Positions 16,423 to 25,607 of a stretch of DNA of 64,000 bases are shown piece after piece. Numbering within the stretch: position 1 is the stretch's first letter; every line of letters starts with the position of its first letter. Location: the NCBI GenBank assembly GCA_041652575.1, contig JBAZHC010000005.1, positions 62,001 to 126,000 on the forward strand. The letters are read 5' to 3'. The DNA comes from Phycisphaerae bacterium. GTDB lineage: Bacteria > Planctomycetota > Phycisphaerae > Sedimentisphaerales > UBA12454. A program made the translations under genes and the position numbers. The notes beneath the pieces were generated by a model. The model did no database searches. It saw only the letters and a list, made by a program, of their open reading frames with translations, and was not told the DNA's origin.

Positions 16423-18951
16423 TTACGTTCCTTCGGTATTATTATCCGCACCGGGTGCGGCGGCAACAGGTTCTGGTTTTGGTCTTTCTTCGAGGAGACC
16501 TTCGAATTTCAGGGCGTTTTCATCGAGCACATCAATCTTAATGACGTTCTTGCCCTTGAATTCTCCCCTGAGTATATTTTCACTCAATGAGTCTTCGATA
16601 TACCTTTCTATCGCGCGACGCAGAGGACGGGCACCGAATTCAGGATTGTAACCCTTTTCGATAAGAAACTCTTTGGTCGGGCCGCTGATGTCGAGTCGAT
16701 AACCCTGCTTGACCAGACGCTTAAAGACTTTGTTGAGTTCATATTCGACAATCGTAGTCAAGTCGTCCTTTGTAAGCGAATGGAAAACGATAACATCGTC
16801 GAGCCTGTTCAGGAATTCCGGCCTGAAGTGCCGTTCGACTTCTTTCTGAAGCATATCTTTCATCTTTTCATAGTTTGCTTCAGCGGTTTTTTTGCCGAAT
16901 CCGAAACCTGACTGGTTCTTGATAAGGTCGGCGCCGATATTACTGGTCATAATCAGAATAACATTTTTGAAATCGACATGTCTGCCGAAGCTGTCGGTAA
17001 GTCTGCCTTCTTCCATAATCTGCAGCAGCATATTATAGACATCCGAATGAGCTTTTTCGATTTCGTCCAGCAGCAGAACGGCATAAGGTCTGCGTCTGAT
17101 TCGTTCGGTCAGTTGGCCGCCTTCTTCGTATCCGACATATCCGGGCGGTGCGCCGACGAGACGGCTGACGTTATGTTTTTCCATATACTCGCTCATATCG
17201 ATTTGAATCATGGCGTCTTCGTCGCCGAACATAAATTCGGCAAGAGCCCTGGCGAGCAGCGTTTTTCCAACGCCGCTGGGGCCGATGAATATGAACGAGC
17301 CCATCGGACGGTTCGGGTCTTTTAAGCCGCTGCGGCTTCTGCGGACGGATTTGGCGATTGCGGCGACAGCCTCATCCTGGCTGACAACTCTCCTGTGCAA
17401 TTCGCTTTCGAGCTCGAGAAGTCTTTGCGCCTCGTGTTTTTCAAGACGCGTAAGCGGCACGCCGGTCATCTTGCTGACGACCTCGGCTATAGTTTCGGTA
17501 TCGACGACACCGGTGCTTTCCTTGTTCTTGTCGTACCACTGCTGCTGCACTTCGGCTTTTTTATCCAGCAGCTTCTGGCACTCATCGCGAAGAGACGCGG
17601 CTTTTTCATAGTCGGCGTTCTTGACGGCTTCGTCTTTTTCCATCTGCATATTTTCAATCTGCTTTTCTATATCCGCAAGATTCGGCGGAGCAGTCATATT
17701 CTTAAGCCTGATACAGGCGCCGGATTCGTCGATAACATCTATGGCCTTGTCCGGCAGACATCGGCCCGTTATGTATCTGCTGGAAAGCTCCACGGCCTGA
17801 TTGAGCGCCTCATCGCTGAAAGTTACACGATGATGGGCCTCGTAACGGTCGCGCAGACCTTTGAGAATCTCGAGCGTCTCATCCTTGTTCGGAGGTTCGA
17901 CAACAATAGTCTGGAACCGGCGTTCCAGAGCGGCGTCTTTTTCGACATATTTTCTGTATTCATCGAATGTCGTGGCGCCGATGCACTGCACTTCTCCGCG
18001 GCTCAATGCGGGCTTTAAAACATTGGAGGCGTCGATAGCGCCTTCAGCGCCGCCTGCGCCGACAAGAGTGTGAAGCTCATCGACAAAGAGCACGACATTT
18101 TTGGCGCGTTTGACTTCATTGATAACGGCCTTGATTCTTTCCTCGAACTGGCCCCTGTATTTTGTGCCCGCCACCATCAGGGCAAGGTCCAATGATACGA
18201 TTCTTTTATCGCGGAGCAGTTCGGGAACCTGTTTATCGGTGATTCGCTGGGCAAGACCTTCGACGATTGCGGTTTTTCCAACGCCTGCTTCGCCGATAAG
18301 AACCGGATTATTCTTGGTTCTTCTGCAAAGTATCTGGATAAGTCTTTCGATTTCAGTTTTTCTGCCGATGACCGGGTCGAGTTCACCTTCAGCGGCAAGA
18401 GATGTAAGGTCCCTGCCGAAACTGTCGAGAGCGGGTGTGCGGCTCTTTTGCTGTCCTTTGCCCGCCATCGTCGGGTCCATTTTCATATCGAGCGAAGGCA
18501 TACTGTTTTCAACGCCTGCGCCGAGCAGATTAAGAACTTCCTGACGAACTTCTTCGAGCTTTAGGCCGAGGTTCATCAAAACCTGAGCGGCAACGCCTTC
18601 GGTCTCGCGAAGAAGACCTAAAAGCAGATGTTCTGTGCCGATGTAATTATGATTGAGAGACCTTGCCTCTTCGATTGCGAATTCTATAACTTTTTTGGCT
18701 CTTGGCGTATGCGGCAGTTTTCCCATAGTAACCATATCGGGGCCGCTCTTGACGAGTTTTTCAACTTCCAGCCGGAGCTTCTTTATATCGACATCGAGAT
18801 TCTTGAGGACATTGGCGCCGACGCCGGAACCTTCCTTTACGAGGCCGAGCAGAATGTGCTCCGTTCCGATATACTCGTGGTTGAACCGCTGAGCTTCCTG
18901 ATTAGCCAGGGCCATTACTTTTCTTGCTCTATCTGTAAAACGTTCGAACAT
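16423..18951 (-). CDS. clpC: ATP-dependent Clp protease ATP-binding subunit ClpC
   Basis: An 842-residue AAA+ unfoldase that feeds ClpP and acts in protein quality control. Two Clp-N repeats fill residues 1-145 (each with an EYIGTEHILLGL-type motif). AAA module 1 has Walker A GEAGVGKTAIVEG near 212 and the Walker B VVLFVDELHTLVGAGG near 275. The middle domain carries a UVR motif (MEKDEAVKNADYEKAASLRD), which separates ClpC from ClpA and ClpB. AAA module 2 has GPSGVGKTLLARA near 553. The C-terminal D2-small domain ends with GARPLRRAIERYIED. It is a single gene with its own terminator; clpP is not in the window. Confidence 0.96.
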   Translation of the reverse strand: MFERFTDRARKVMALANQEAQRFNHEYIGTEHILLGLVKEGSGVGANVLKNLDVDIKKLRLEVEKLVKSGPDMVTMGKLPHTPRAKKVIEFAIEEARSLNHNYIGTEHLLLGLLRETEGVAAQVLMNLGLKLEEVRQEVLNLLGAGVENSMPSLDMKMDPTMAGKGQQKSRTPALDSFGRDLTSLAAEGELDPVIGRKTEIERLIQILCRRTKNNPVLIGEAGVGKTAIVEGLAQRITDKQVPELLRDKRIVSLDLALMVAGTKYRGQFEERIKAVINEVKRAKNVVLFVDELHTLVGAGGAEGAIDASNVLKPALSRGEVQCIGATTFDEYRKYVEKDAALERRFQTIVVEPPNKDETLEILKGLRDRYEAHHRVTFSDEALNQAVELSSRYITGRCLPDKAIDVIDESGACIRLKNMTAPPNLADIEKQIENMQMEKDEAVKNADYEKAASLRDECQKLLDKKAEVQQQWYDKNKESTGVVDTETIAEVVSKMTGVPLTRLEKHEAQRLLELESELHRRVVSQDEAVAAIAKSVRRSRSGLKDPNRPMGSFIFIGPSGVGKTLLARALAEFMFGDEDAMIQIDMSEYMEKHNVSRLVGAPPGYVGYEEGGQLTERIRRRPYAVLLLDEIEKAHSDVYNMLLQIMEEGRLTDSFGRHVDFKNVILIMTSNIGADLIKNQSGFGFGKKTAEANYEKMKDMLQKEVERHFRPEFLNRLDDVIVFHSLTKDDLTTIVEYELNKVFKRLVKQGYRLDISGPTKEFLIEKGYNPEFGARPLRRAIERYIEDSLSENILRGEFKGKNVIKIDVLDENALKFEGLLEERPKPEPVAAAPGADNNTEGT

Positions 18952-19228
18952 AATTACCTCATTATCTGGTATTTAGTGTCTATTATTAATATTTGGCATT
19001 TAGTATTTTATATCAAAAACCAAATTTAAAAAATAAAAATGACAAATCAAAATTCAAAAAACACTGTTTTCGGCATTTTTGCCTATTCTTATATGCTTTG
19101 CCCTGAAAAATTGTTCACAATTATCGGGCGTAAACCTGTCCTATGAGAGGCTTATCCGGTTTTATCGACAAAAAACAGGGGCAACTTTTGGGTCAAAAAC
19201 AGAAAAAAAGTGTATTTTTCAACAGTTA

Positions 19229-20383
19229 TTAATTTTTAGTTGTTGAGCCGGGCCGCTTTTCTTTCCACGCGGCATAATCTTCGGCCACGCGAGCGCCCCA
19301 ATAGCCATACCAGCCATAACCTCTGCGGCGTTCGAGTTCAATCTCGGCAAGATTATATTTTTTCACGCCATCGCGACCAGAAAAAATCGGACGGTTGGTT
19401 TCGATTTCATAGAACCTCGCCCAGATAGGCGGAGCATTGGGGTCCTGTTTTACGACACTGTTTTCTCTGGTTCGAATTATGCGGATGCCGGTAATTTTAG
19501 AAGACGCAAACCACTCGGCGCCGGCACTGACGGCACCGGCCACTTCAGGATTCGGATTATCAAGACTCATCAGCAATTGCAGAATGCCGGCACTTTCCGA
19601 ACCGCTCAGCGAGATAAGTTCGTATGTTCGTGCAGGACGCGGGCTGCAATCCAATTCGTCATGCTGGGCGCACCAGACTGTAGGCTTGCCATTCACTATG
19701 ACCTGGCATTTGAGAATACACTGAACGCCGCGGTCGAAACTTTTTTGAGCCTCTTTACGCCGATGCGTATCCACAAAGGCAAAATCCGGCGACGAGGCGA
19801 CATCACGAAGAAGCTTCATCAGGCGAACCATAGAATTATCATTAAAGGTGATATGGCGGGGATATTCTTTCCCCGGCGGATAATACTGCGGCCAGCCGCC
19901 TGTGGGGTATTGCGCTTTGAAGATATGGTCAATACCTTTGAGAAGCGACTGCCGATATCGCGGGGTTTTAGTCGCGCGAAAAGCTCTGGCAAGAAATCGT
20001 ATTTCTTCAGTCGTTGCGCCATTGTCGAAAGTACCCTGAATAGTATTCCGGTCCGAAGTGAACGGCTGAAGTGTTGTATTGACATTCTTTGGCCAACTGC
20101 CCTGCGGACTTTGCCATGATAAAATATTGTCGGCGATTCGAATTCCTTCCTGGCTTCGATACCAGGCGCCAGGCCGTTTGCTGTAATCGTCCCAATGGTT
20201 TCGCGGCAAGCGCCCCGGCCTTCTTGCCGCAGAGGCATTGGCCGCTGTTTTAGATATTGTGTTTGGTTCTGCAAGCAAAGCGGAACAGAAAAATACAGAT
20301 AAAAGCATATAAAAAAGTACCCTGATTAAATGTCCCGTTGCCGCGGTTCTGCTTTTTTGGTTCTTTTTCATAATAATTTTCAA
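19229..20383 (-). CDS. pelA: Pectate lyase, polysaccharide lyase family 10
   Basis: A secreted 384-residue enzyme that cleaves polygalacturonate by beta-elimination with calcium. The first 40 residues are a signal peptide (basic start, then IRVLFYMLLSVFFCSALLA); an in-frame Met four codons in (20371) is an alternative start. The catalytic alpha/alpha toroid runs from about 65 to 375. Family landmarks are GSWPKN, FDNGATTEEIRFLARA, YPTGGWPQYYPP, HITFNDNSMVRLM, WCAQHD, LSGSESAGI, RFYEIETNRPIFSGRDG and ERRRGYGWYG. It matches PL10 well in length. It lies downstream of cstA with an 80-bp gap that contains an imperfect hairpin, so it may be transcribed alone. Confidence 0.9.
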   Translation of the reverse strand: MKIIMKKNQKSRTAATGHLIRVLFYMLLSVFFCSALLAEPNTISKTAANASAARRPGRLPRNHWDDYSKRPGAWYRSQEGIRIADNILSWQSPQGSWPKNVNTTLQPFTSDRNTIQGTFDNGATTEEIRFLARAFRATKTPRYRQSLLKGIDHIFKAQYPTGGWPQYYPPGKEYPRHITFNDNSMVRLMKLLRDVASSPDFAFVDTHRRKEAQKSFDRGVQCILKCQVIVNGKPTVWCAQHDELDCSPRPARTYELISLSGSESAGILQLLMSLDNPNPEVAGAVSAGAEWFASSKITGIRIIRTRENSVVKQDPNAPPIWARFYEIETNRPIFSGRDGVKKYNLAEIELERRRGYGWYGYWGARVAEDYAAWKEKRPGSTTKN

Positions 20384-20463
20384 ATTAAATATAGGCGAAT
20401 TTTAACCTAAAGCGTTGCGCTTCAGATTAAAATTTGGGATAGTTAATAAATAATTGTTTTATA

Positions 20464-22191
20464 TTACCTGCGCGATTCTGAAGTGTCGGCCGGAGCCAAG
20501 AGAATAATCACCGTTTCCACTACCATCCAGACAGACAAAATAAATACTATTGAACCTATCGCCGTCAGCAGATAATTTTTCGCTTTGATGAAATCGCTGA
20601 GCTTGTAAACAAGTGCCCAGACAGTAATTACGAGCATCAGTAAGCACGGGATAAAAGTAATCAGCAATTTTGCACCGCCTTTGTGTTTGAGATATACGGT
20701 TACCACCAGCAGCGACAGTGCGGCGAGAAGCTGATTAACAGTTCCGAACAGCGGCCAAAGCGTTATGGCACCTTTGCCGTCAGCGCCTGTGGCAAAAGCC
20801 AAAATAGCGGCAGTGGCTACGGCAAATGTGGTAGCGGTATATCGATTAGAAAATTTCGGGAGCCTGAGACTGACGGCCAATTCGCTGACTATGTATCGCT
20901 GAAGACGAGCGGTCGTGTCAAGAGTTGTGCCGGCAAATGAAGCGATAAAAACGCCCATCACGGCGATACCGAGAGTCTGAGGTATTTTCAGGGCGGACAT
21001 AATATTGGCGGCACCGACAACTACGGCTGTAATATTGGCGTCAAGTCCTTCGGCACCGGACCATGACGAGTAATGGTGAAGCCAGGCTTCTCTTCCAAGG
21101 AGTAAAGTGCCATTGGCTGTTTTATAGCCGAGGCCAATTCCTGCGGCAACGCAAACAATAACCAGCACGGCAAGAACACCTTCGATAAGCATCGAGCCGA
21201 AACCTACGAAAAGAGCGTCAGGCTCTTTTTCAATCTGCTTGGGAGTTGTACCGCTGGCGACAAGGGAGTGAAAACCGCTGATTGCGCCGCAGGCGATTGT
21301 GATAAACAGGAAAGGCATCAGCGGCGGAGCCCCGGCCGGAGATGGATTGAAGGCCGGCGCGACAAGAGACATATTCATAGTAAATGACGCAACTACGGCA
21401 GAGACGCCGAGAAGAGCCATCATAATAAAAAGCTGCCAGGCGTTGATGTAATCACGAGGCTGGAGAAGAATATTTACCGGCAAAGTCGAGGCAAAAAAAC
21501 AGTAAACCAGCAAAATTAATGTCCACGAGCCTGTCGGCGGCATCTCAAATATTTTCGGCATAGAAAAAGGAAATATACTGCCGAGCCAGATTGTGGCATA
21601 CATCATAAATACGGCCAGAACAGTCACGAGCGTGATGTTGATATTTTTCTTGTAAATCGCCCAGCCTGTTGCCATGGCAATCGGAATCTGGAGCCAGACA
21701 GCGAGAACCGACGATGGAAAACGGGCAAAAACTATGGCGATAACGACTCCGAAGATGGCAAGTACTATAAGTAGTACAAGAAATATAATCACAAAGAAAA
21801 TAAATCGTATTCTTTTATTTATATATTTAGCGGCAATCTCAGAGATACTCCTGCCCTGGTTTCGCAATGAAAGAACCAAAGTGCCGAGGTCGTGAACGGC
21901 GCCCATAAATATACTGCCGAAAACCACCCATAAAACGGCTGGCAGCCAGCCCCAGATGATTCCGATAGCTGGGCCGACAATCGGGCCCGTGCCGGCAATT
22001 GAAGAAAAATGATGACCGAAAATGACTATCTTTTTCGAAGGAATATAATCCATTCCATCGCTAAACTCTTTCGATGGGACATGCCTGTCGGGGTTGAGCT
22101 TGAAAATTTTGCGGGCAAGATATTTGCCGTAAGTGTGATAAGCTATGATATAGGCGGTAAAACATAAGACCATCAGCAGTAGCGCCTGCAT
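20464..22191 (-). CDS. cstA: Carbon starvation protein CstA (peptide/pyruvate transporter family)
   Basis: A 575-residue polytopic inner-membrane protein with roughly 16 hydrophobic helices, the size of the shorter CstA family members. Characteristic segments are HTYGKYLARKIFKL at the start, FGHHFSSIAGTGPIVGPAIG near 58 and CGAISGFHSLVASGTTPKQI near 301. The family imports peptides or pyruvate when carbon is scarce. It lies 13 bp downstream of der, so it is probably in the same transcript. Confidence 0.93.
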   Translation of the reverse strand: MQALLLMVLCFTAYIIAYHTYGKYLARKIFKLNPDRHVPSKEFSDGMDYIPSKKIVIFGHHFSSIAGTGPIVGPAIGIIWGWLPAVLWVVFGSIFMGAVHDLGTLVLSLRNQGRSISEIAAKYINKRIRFIFFVIIFLVLLIVLAIFGVVIAIVFARFPSSVLAVWLQIPIAMATGWAIYKKNINITLVTVLAVFMMYATIWLGSIFPFSMPKIFEMPPTGSWTLILLVYCFFASTLPVNILLQPRDYINAWQLFIMMALLGVSAVVASFTMNMSLVAPAFNPSPAGAPPLMPFLFITIACGAISGFHSLVASGTTPKQIEKEPDALFVGFGSMLIEGVLAVLVIVCVAAGIGLGYKTANGTLLLGREAWLHHYSSWSGAEGLDANITAVVVGAANIMSALKIPQTLGIAVMGVFIASFAGTTLDTTARLQRYIVSELAVSLRLPKFSNRYTATTFAVATAAILAFATGADGKGAITLWPLFGTVNQLLAALSLLVVTVYLKHKGGAKLLITFIPCLLMLVITVWALVYKLSDFIKAKNYLLTAIGSIVFILSVWMVVETVIILLAPADTSESRR

Positions 22192-22204
22192 TCTTAAAAT
22201 CCTT

Positions 22205-23530
22205 TCAATCAGACTCTTTTCTTCTGGAACGAACGAGAAGCCTTATCGGCACTTCGGCAAAGCCGAGATTATCACGGAGCCTGCCGACGAGAAACCGCCT
22301 GTAATTTTCATCGAAGAGCTCGGTTTTATTGACAAATAAAATTATCGTGGCCGGCTTTACCGCAACCTGCGTCGCGTAGAATATTTTGGGGAACTGGGAG
22401 GATTTCGTCCTTCCGCCCAGACGCTCGGCGGTTACCTGCTCAATCGCATCGTTCAGCCGCGGCGTTGGAATTTTCGTAGTCGCCTGCTTGTAAAGCTCAG
22501 TAGCCAAATCGAGCAGCGATTGAACATTTTTGCTTTCGGTAGCGGTGATAAAAGCTATTGGGGCATAACTTAACTGCGGCAGCGTTTTGCCGAGATATGT
22601 GACGTAATCGTCGGTCGAGGCCGTATCCTTTGCGAGGTCCCATTTGTTCACCACGAGAATACAGGCCTTGTATTCGGAGGAAATAAAAGCGGTAAGTTTT
22701 TTGTCGACCTGCGATATCGGCTCGGCCGCGTCAATCAGGAGAAATACAATGTCCGCCCTGCTGATGGATCTTGTCGCCCTTACGTAGCTGTAAAATTCTA
22801 TGCTGTTGGCAAGACTGCTTTTTTTGCGTACACCTGCCGTATCGATAACAATAAAAGTTTTGCCGTCCTTTTCAAATCGGACGTCCACCGCATCACGGGT
22901 TGTGCCGGGAATCTCGCTGACGATTACACGTTCCTGACCGGCAATCGCATTAGTGAGCGTACTTTTACCGGCGTTTCGCTTGCCGACTATCGCGATACGC
23001 ATTTCTACATCCTGCGGTTTTTCGCCGGTATTGTCATTGAGCAGCTCGGTTATTTTTTCAACGAGAAGCTGCTTGTTCATGTTGTTCGTAGCCGAGACGC
23101 AAAGAGCGTGGCCAAAGCCGAGCCTTGCGAAATCGGCGGCGGCTGGAAACATATTCGCCTCGTCAGCCTTGTTCGCCACGAGAAGAATATTTAAATCATT
23201 TTTCCGCAATAAGCGGGCAATCTCCTTGTCCAGCGATGTCAGGCCGTCGCGAATATCAACCACAAAAACAACAAGGTTCGCCATGCTGATTGCCTGTTTT
23301 ATCTGGTTTTCAATGTGCTCCTTGAGCTGGTCGGAATCGACAATGCCGTAGCCGCCGGTGTCGATAAGTTCAAAATAGCGGCCATTTCTTTCGATTATCG
23401 CACTGACGCGGTCTCTTGTAACACCGGCGGTCGGCTCGACAATACTTATCATTTCGCCCGCTATTGCGTTAAAAAGCGAGCTTTTGCCTACATTCGGACG
23501 ACCAATAATTGCGACAACAGGTAATGCCAT
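22205..23530 (-). CDS. der: Ribosome-assembly GTPase Der (EngA)
   Basis: Der has two tandem G domains and a KH-like end and is needed for 50S maturation. The protein has 441 residues. G domain 1 begins with GRPNVGKSSLFNAIAG at residue 9, and DTGGYG and NKADE follow. G domain 2 has GKRNAGKSTLTNAIAG near 184, DTAGVRKKSS and NKWDLAKD near 296. In the second P-loop Ala replaces the more usual Val (NAGKST), which should still bind GTP. The KH-like domain fills about 350-441. Confidence 0.96.
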   Translation of the reverse strand: MALPVVAIIGRPNVGKSSLFNAIAGEMISIVEPTAGVTRDRVSAIIERNGRYFELIDTGGYGIVDSDQLKEHIENQIKQAISMANLVVFVVDIRDGLTSLDKEIARLLRKNDLNILLVANKADEANMFPAAADFARLGFGHALCVSATNNMNKQLLVEKITELLNDNTGEKPQDVEMRIAIVGKRNAGKSTLTNAIAGQERVIVSEIPGTTRDAVDVRFEKDGKTFIVIDTAGVRKKSSLANSIEFYSYVRATRSISRADIVFLLIDAAEPISQVDKKLTAFISSEYKACILVVNKWDLAKDTASTDDYVTYLGKTLPQLSYAPIAFITATESKNVQSLLDLATELYKQATTKIPTPRLNDAIEQVTAERLGGRTKSSQFPKIFYATQVAVKPATIILFVNKTELFDENYRRFLVGRLRDNLGFAEVPIRLLVRSRRKESD

Positions 23531-23610
23531 TTTAATTCAAATCCAAAAACCTAATTTCTGATGTTAGAACGAGGTGGGATTATAACAGAAATGCCGGATT
23601 ATTTAAACAA

Positions 23611-24351
23611 CTATTGATTGGGCTTTTGGACAATGCTCCTTTCGTACCACAGACGGCATTTGTCTTTATTCTTTTTAAAAAACCAGCCAAGAACGAGACT
23701 AAATACGATTGTTTTATAACTAAACCATTTATATTTTCGCCAGGAGGTCTGTATCCGGATGTCGAGAATGCAGAATTTCATGTTGTGTTTTTTCGCCCAG
23801 GTTTTGAGATGTTTGGAGAAAATCAGTTCCTCGGCGATGTAAACGGTTTCGTCGAAACCGCCGATATCCTGCCAGGTCTGTCTTAGGCAAAATAAATATA
23901 AACCGGCGGCAAGGTTTCTAAAACGTGAGATAAAATTCCAGAACCAAATCAAAAGTTTAATTTTAAAAATTTTTGTGCCGGAGTCATCGAGCAGTGTGCC
24001 TCCGCCTGCTATTTTGCCGGAGTCGAGAAGTTCCAATGTTTTCCCTAAAAGTTGTCCCGAAAGAATAGAATCGGCATCGAGAAAAATCAGGTATTTGCCT
24101 TTCGCCGCTTTTGCGCCCCGGTTTCTGGCTTTTGAAATCTGGTTTACCGGCTCAAAGATTACTGTTGCACCGAAAGATTTTGCAATATCGGCGGTCTGGT
24201 CGGTCGAATTATTATCGACGACTATGATTTCGCCGGTGCGGTCGGGAAAATGATTTTGCGCATCTTTGGCAGCCTTAAGAGTTCTGCCTAAATATGCCGC
24301 TTCATTGTAAGCGGGCATAACTATTGAATAATCAGGCGAAGAAATGCTCAT
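23611..24351 (-). CDS. Family 2 glycosyltransferase
   Basis: A 246-residue GT-A-fold glycosyltransferase. The N-terminal part has SIVMPAYNEAAYLGRTL (residues 9-25), EIIVVDNNSTDQTADIA with the nucleotide-sugar Asp, and the DxD motif in YLIFLDADSIL near 95. A hydrophobic segment IKLLIWFWNFISRF near 134-148 and a C-terminal VFSLVLGWFF suggest membrane association. Acceptor-site residues GGFDETVYIAEEL near 164 are typical of the mycofactocin/hopanoid-type GT2 group, but the substrate is unknown. It lies 80 bp upstream of der. Confidence 0.87.
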   Translation of the reverse strand: MSISSPDYSIVMPAYNEAAYLGRTLKAAKDAQNHFPDRTGEIIVVDNNSTDQTADIAKSFGATVIFEPVNQISKARNRGAKAAKGKYLIFLDADSILSGQLLGKTLELLDSGKIAGGGTLLDDSGTKIFKIKLLIWFWNFISRFRNLAAGLYLFCLRQTWQDIGGFDETVYIAEELIFSKHLKTWAKKHNMKFCILDIRIQTSWRKYKWFSYKTIVFSLVLGWFFKKNKDKCRLWYERSIVQKPNQ

Positions 24352-24365
24352 CGTATTTTACTAAA

Positions 24366-24405
24366 TTAAAAACAAAAGGACAGGCGATAAAACCCATCCT
24401 TTTGT
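24366..24405 (-). terminator. Intrinsic terminator after small lipoprotein gene
   Basis: ACAAAAGGA (24372-24380) pairs with TCCTTTTGT (24397-24405); on the minus strand TTTTTAATTT follows. It ends the small secreted-protein cluster and separates it from the glycosyltransferase. Confidence 0.8.
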
Positions 24406-24417
24406 CGTATTTGTGCG

Positions 24418-24636
24418 TTATTGCGCAGGAGCTTCTTTTTGGAGTTCCTGACCGGCTTTTTCCATTTCCTTGCCGGCCTGTTCCTTTGCAGCTTCGGCGT
24501 TCTTTGCGGCTTCCTGACCGGCTTGTTCAGTCTGTTTTTGCATTTCAGGCATAGTCGGCTGGGTCTCTTTTTTCTTACAGCCAAACGCGACTGTAAGACT
24601 GATAAGAACAAGAACTAATAGGATTTTTCGCAGCAT
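24418..24636 (-). CDS. Small lipoprotein with charged helical tail (A)
   Basis: A 72-residue predicted lipoprotein. The signal peptide MLRKILLVLVLISLTVAFGC ends in a lipobox Cys. The mature part, KKKETQPTMPEMQKQTEQAG onward, is a Lys/Glu/Gln/Ala-rich helix likely to form a coiled coil. A clear AAGGAGAA ribosome site precedes it. It resembles its neighbour at 24674-24892 in layout and length, so the two are probably paralogues. No function is recognised. Confidence 0.8.
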   Translation of the reverse strand: MLRKILLVLVLISLTVAFGCKKKETQPTMPEMQKQTEQAGQEAAKNAEAAKEQAGKEMEKAGQELQKEAPAQ

Positions 24637-24673
24637 TTTACATTCTCCTTAAAAGAATTATTCGGCTTACATA

Positions 24674-24892
24674 TTATTGCGCGTTAACGTCCGCCTTGAT
24701 TTCCTTTTCGATTTTGTCGAGCTGCTGGTCCATATTCTCTTTCGTTACATCATCCTGTGCCTGTTTTTGCGTCTCTGCCTTTGTCTGCGGAGGCTTGTCA
24801 GCCTGAACAGGTTTCGACTCTTCTGTTTTTTTGCAGCCGAAACTAATAAACAGGACTGTTGTAAATATAATTGTCAGAATTTTTCTGGTCAT
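24674..24892 (-). CDS. Small lipoprotein with charged helical tail (B)
   Basis: A 72-residue predicted lipoprotein, start at 24892 because an AGGGAGA ribosome site lies 8 nt upstream; an in-frame ATG further up (24946) would spoil the signal peptide. The leader MTRKILTIIFTTVLFISFGC ends at the lipobox Cys. The mature part is hydrophilic (Lys/Gln/Asp/Glu), with TKENMDQQLDKIEKEIKADV as a likely coiled coil. It sits 28 bp after the secreted protein at 24921 and 37 bp before lipoprotein A. Confidence 0.8.
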   Translation of the reverse strand: MTRKILTIIFTTVLFISFGCKKTEESKPVQADKPPQTKAETQKQAQDDVTKENMDQQLDKIEKEIKADVNAQ

Positions 24893-24920
24893 TTTTATTC
24901 TCCCTAAAAATGTTTTTTGC

Positions 24921-25421
24921 TTATTTTTTGGTTTCGTTCCTGTCAAATGTCGGCGAGGCAGCCGCCGGTTTTTGATGAAGCTGCATTATTGTTTTCCTGT
25001 GTCTGCCGGTTTCCATTTTTATCAGTTCATCAACTTTTTGAATTTTATCGGTCAGATTGTTTTCTTCCGCCAACTGTCGTATGCGCTGTAATATGGCGAT
25101 TCTCCGGTTGTGTTTCTGATATTCTTCTGAAAGCTGCGACTCAAAGGCCTTGCGCTGCTGGACATGCTCTTTGCTTCTGGCCATCTGCCTTTCCGCCGCG
25201 GCCTGGTCCATTTTCACGGGCTGATTGCTTTTTATCATTTTTTCGCGAGCAGCTTTTTGCTGCTGATTAAGCATATTAGAATCCTTCGAGCCTTGCACTA
25301 CGGCCTTGATGGCGCAGGGGTCAGCCGGTTTCTGCGGCTGAGTATTGCCGGCATTGTCAGTTCCTTCCGCCATTGCGGCAGAAATAACGAAACAGGTCAG
25401 GAATAAAATAAATTTTTTCAT
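24921..25421 (-). CDS. Secreted coiled-coil protein of unknown function
   Basis: A 166-residue protein with a signal peptide (MKKFILFLTCFVISAAMAEG). The mature region is rich in Gln, Lys, Arg and Glu; residues about 60-145 are a long predicted coiled coil with heptad spacing (AAAERQMARSKEHVQQRKAF and what follows). Cys 36 is the only cysteine in the mature part. GGAGG precedes the ATG. It heads a three-gene run of small envelope proteins that ends at the terminator near 24.4 kb. No family was recognised. Confidence 0.75.
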   Translation of the reverse strand: MKKFILFLTCFVISAAMAEGTDNAGNTQPQKPADPCAIKAVVQGSKDSNMLNQQQKAAREKMIKSNQPVKMDQAAAERQMARSKEHVQQRKAFESQLSEEYQKHNRRIAILQRIRQLAEENNLTDKIQKVDELIKMETGRHRKTIMQLHQKPAAASPTFDRNETKK

Positions 25422-25554
25422 TTTTTACCTCCGGTAAATTAAAAATAACAGCTTTTATATTATTGTTCACTCCAAATAAAATTTGTCAATACATAAATCA
25501 ATTTTTTGCCGAAGGCAAACGGCTGTTAACTTTTGCTTGCAAACTGCCGATTTT

Positions 25555-25583
25555 TTGTGTTAGTTAACTTTGTTTTATATAAT
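25555..25583 (+). promoter_or_regulatory. Promoter for MFS-HEAT gene
   Basis: TTGTGT (25555-25560), 17-bp spacer, TATAAT (25578-25583). The predicted start is about 18 nt before the ATG at 25608, giving a very short leader. Confidence 0.5.
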
Positions 25584-25607
25584 TTAAGCTGTTTATGGAA
25601 ATTTGAG

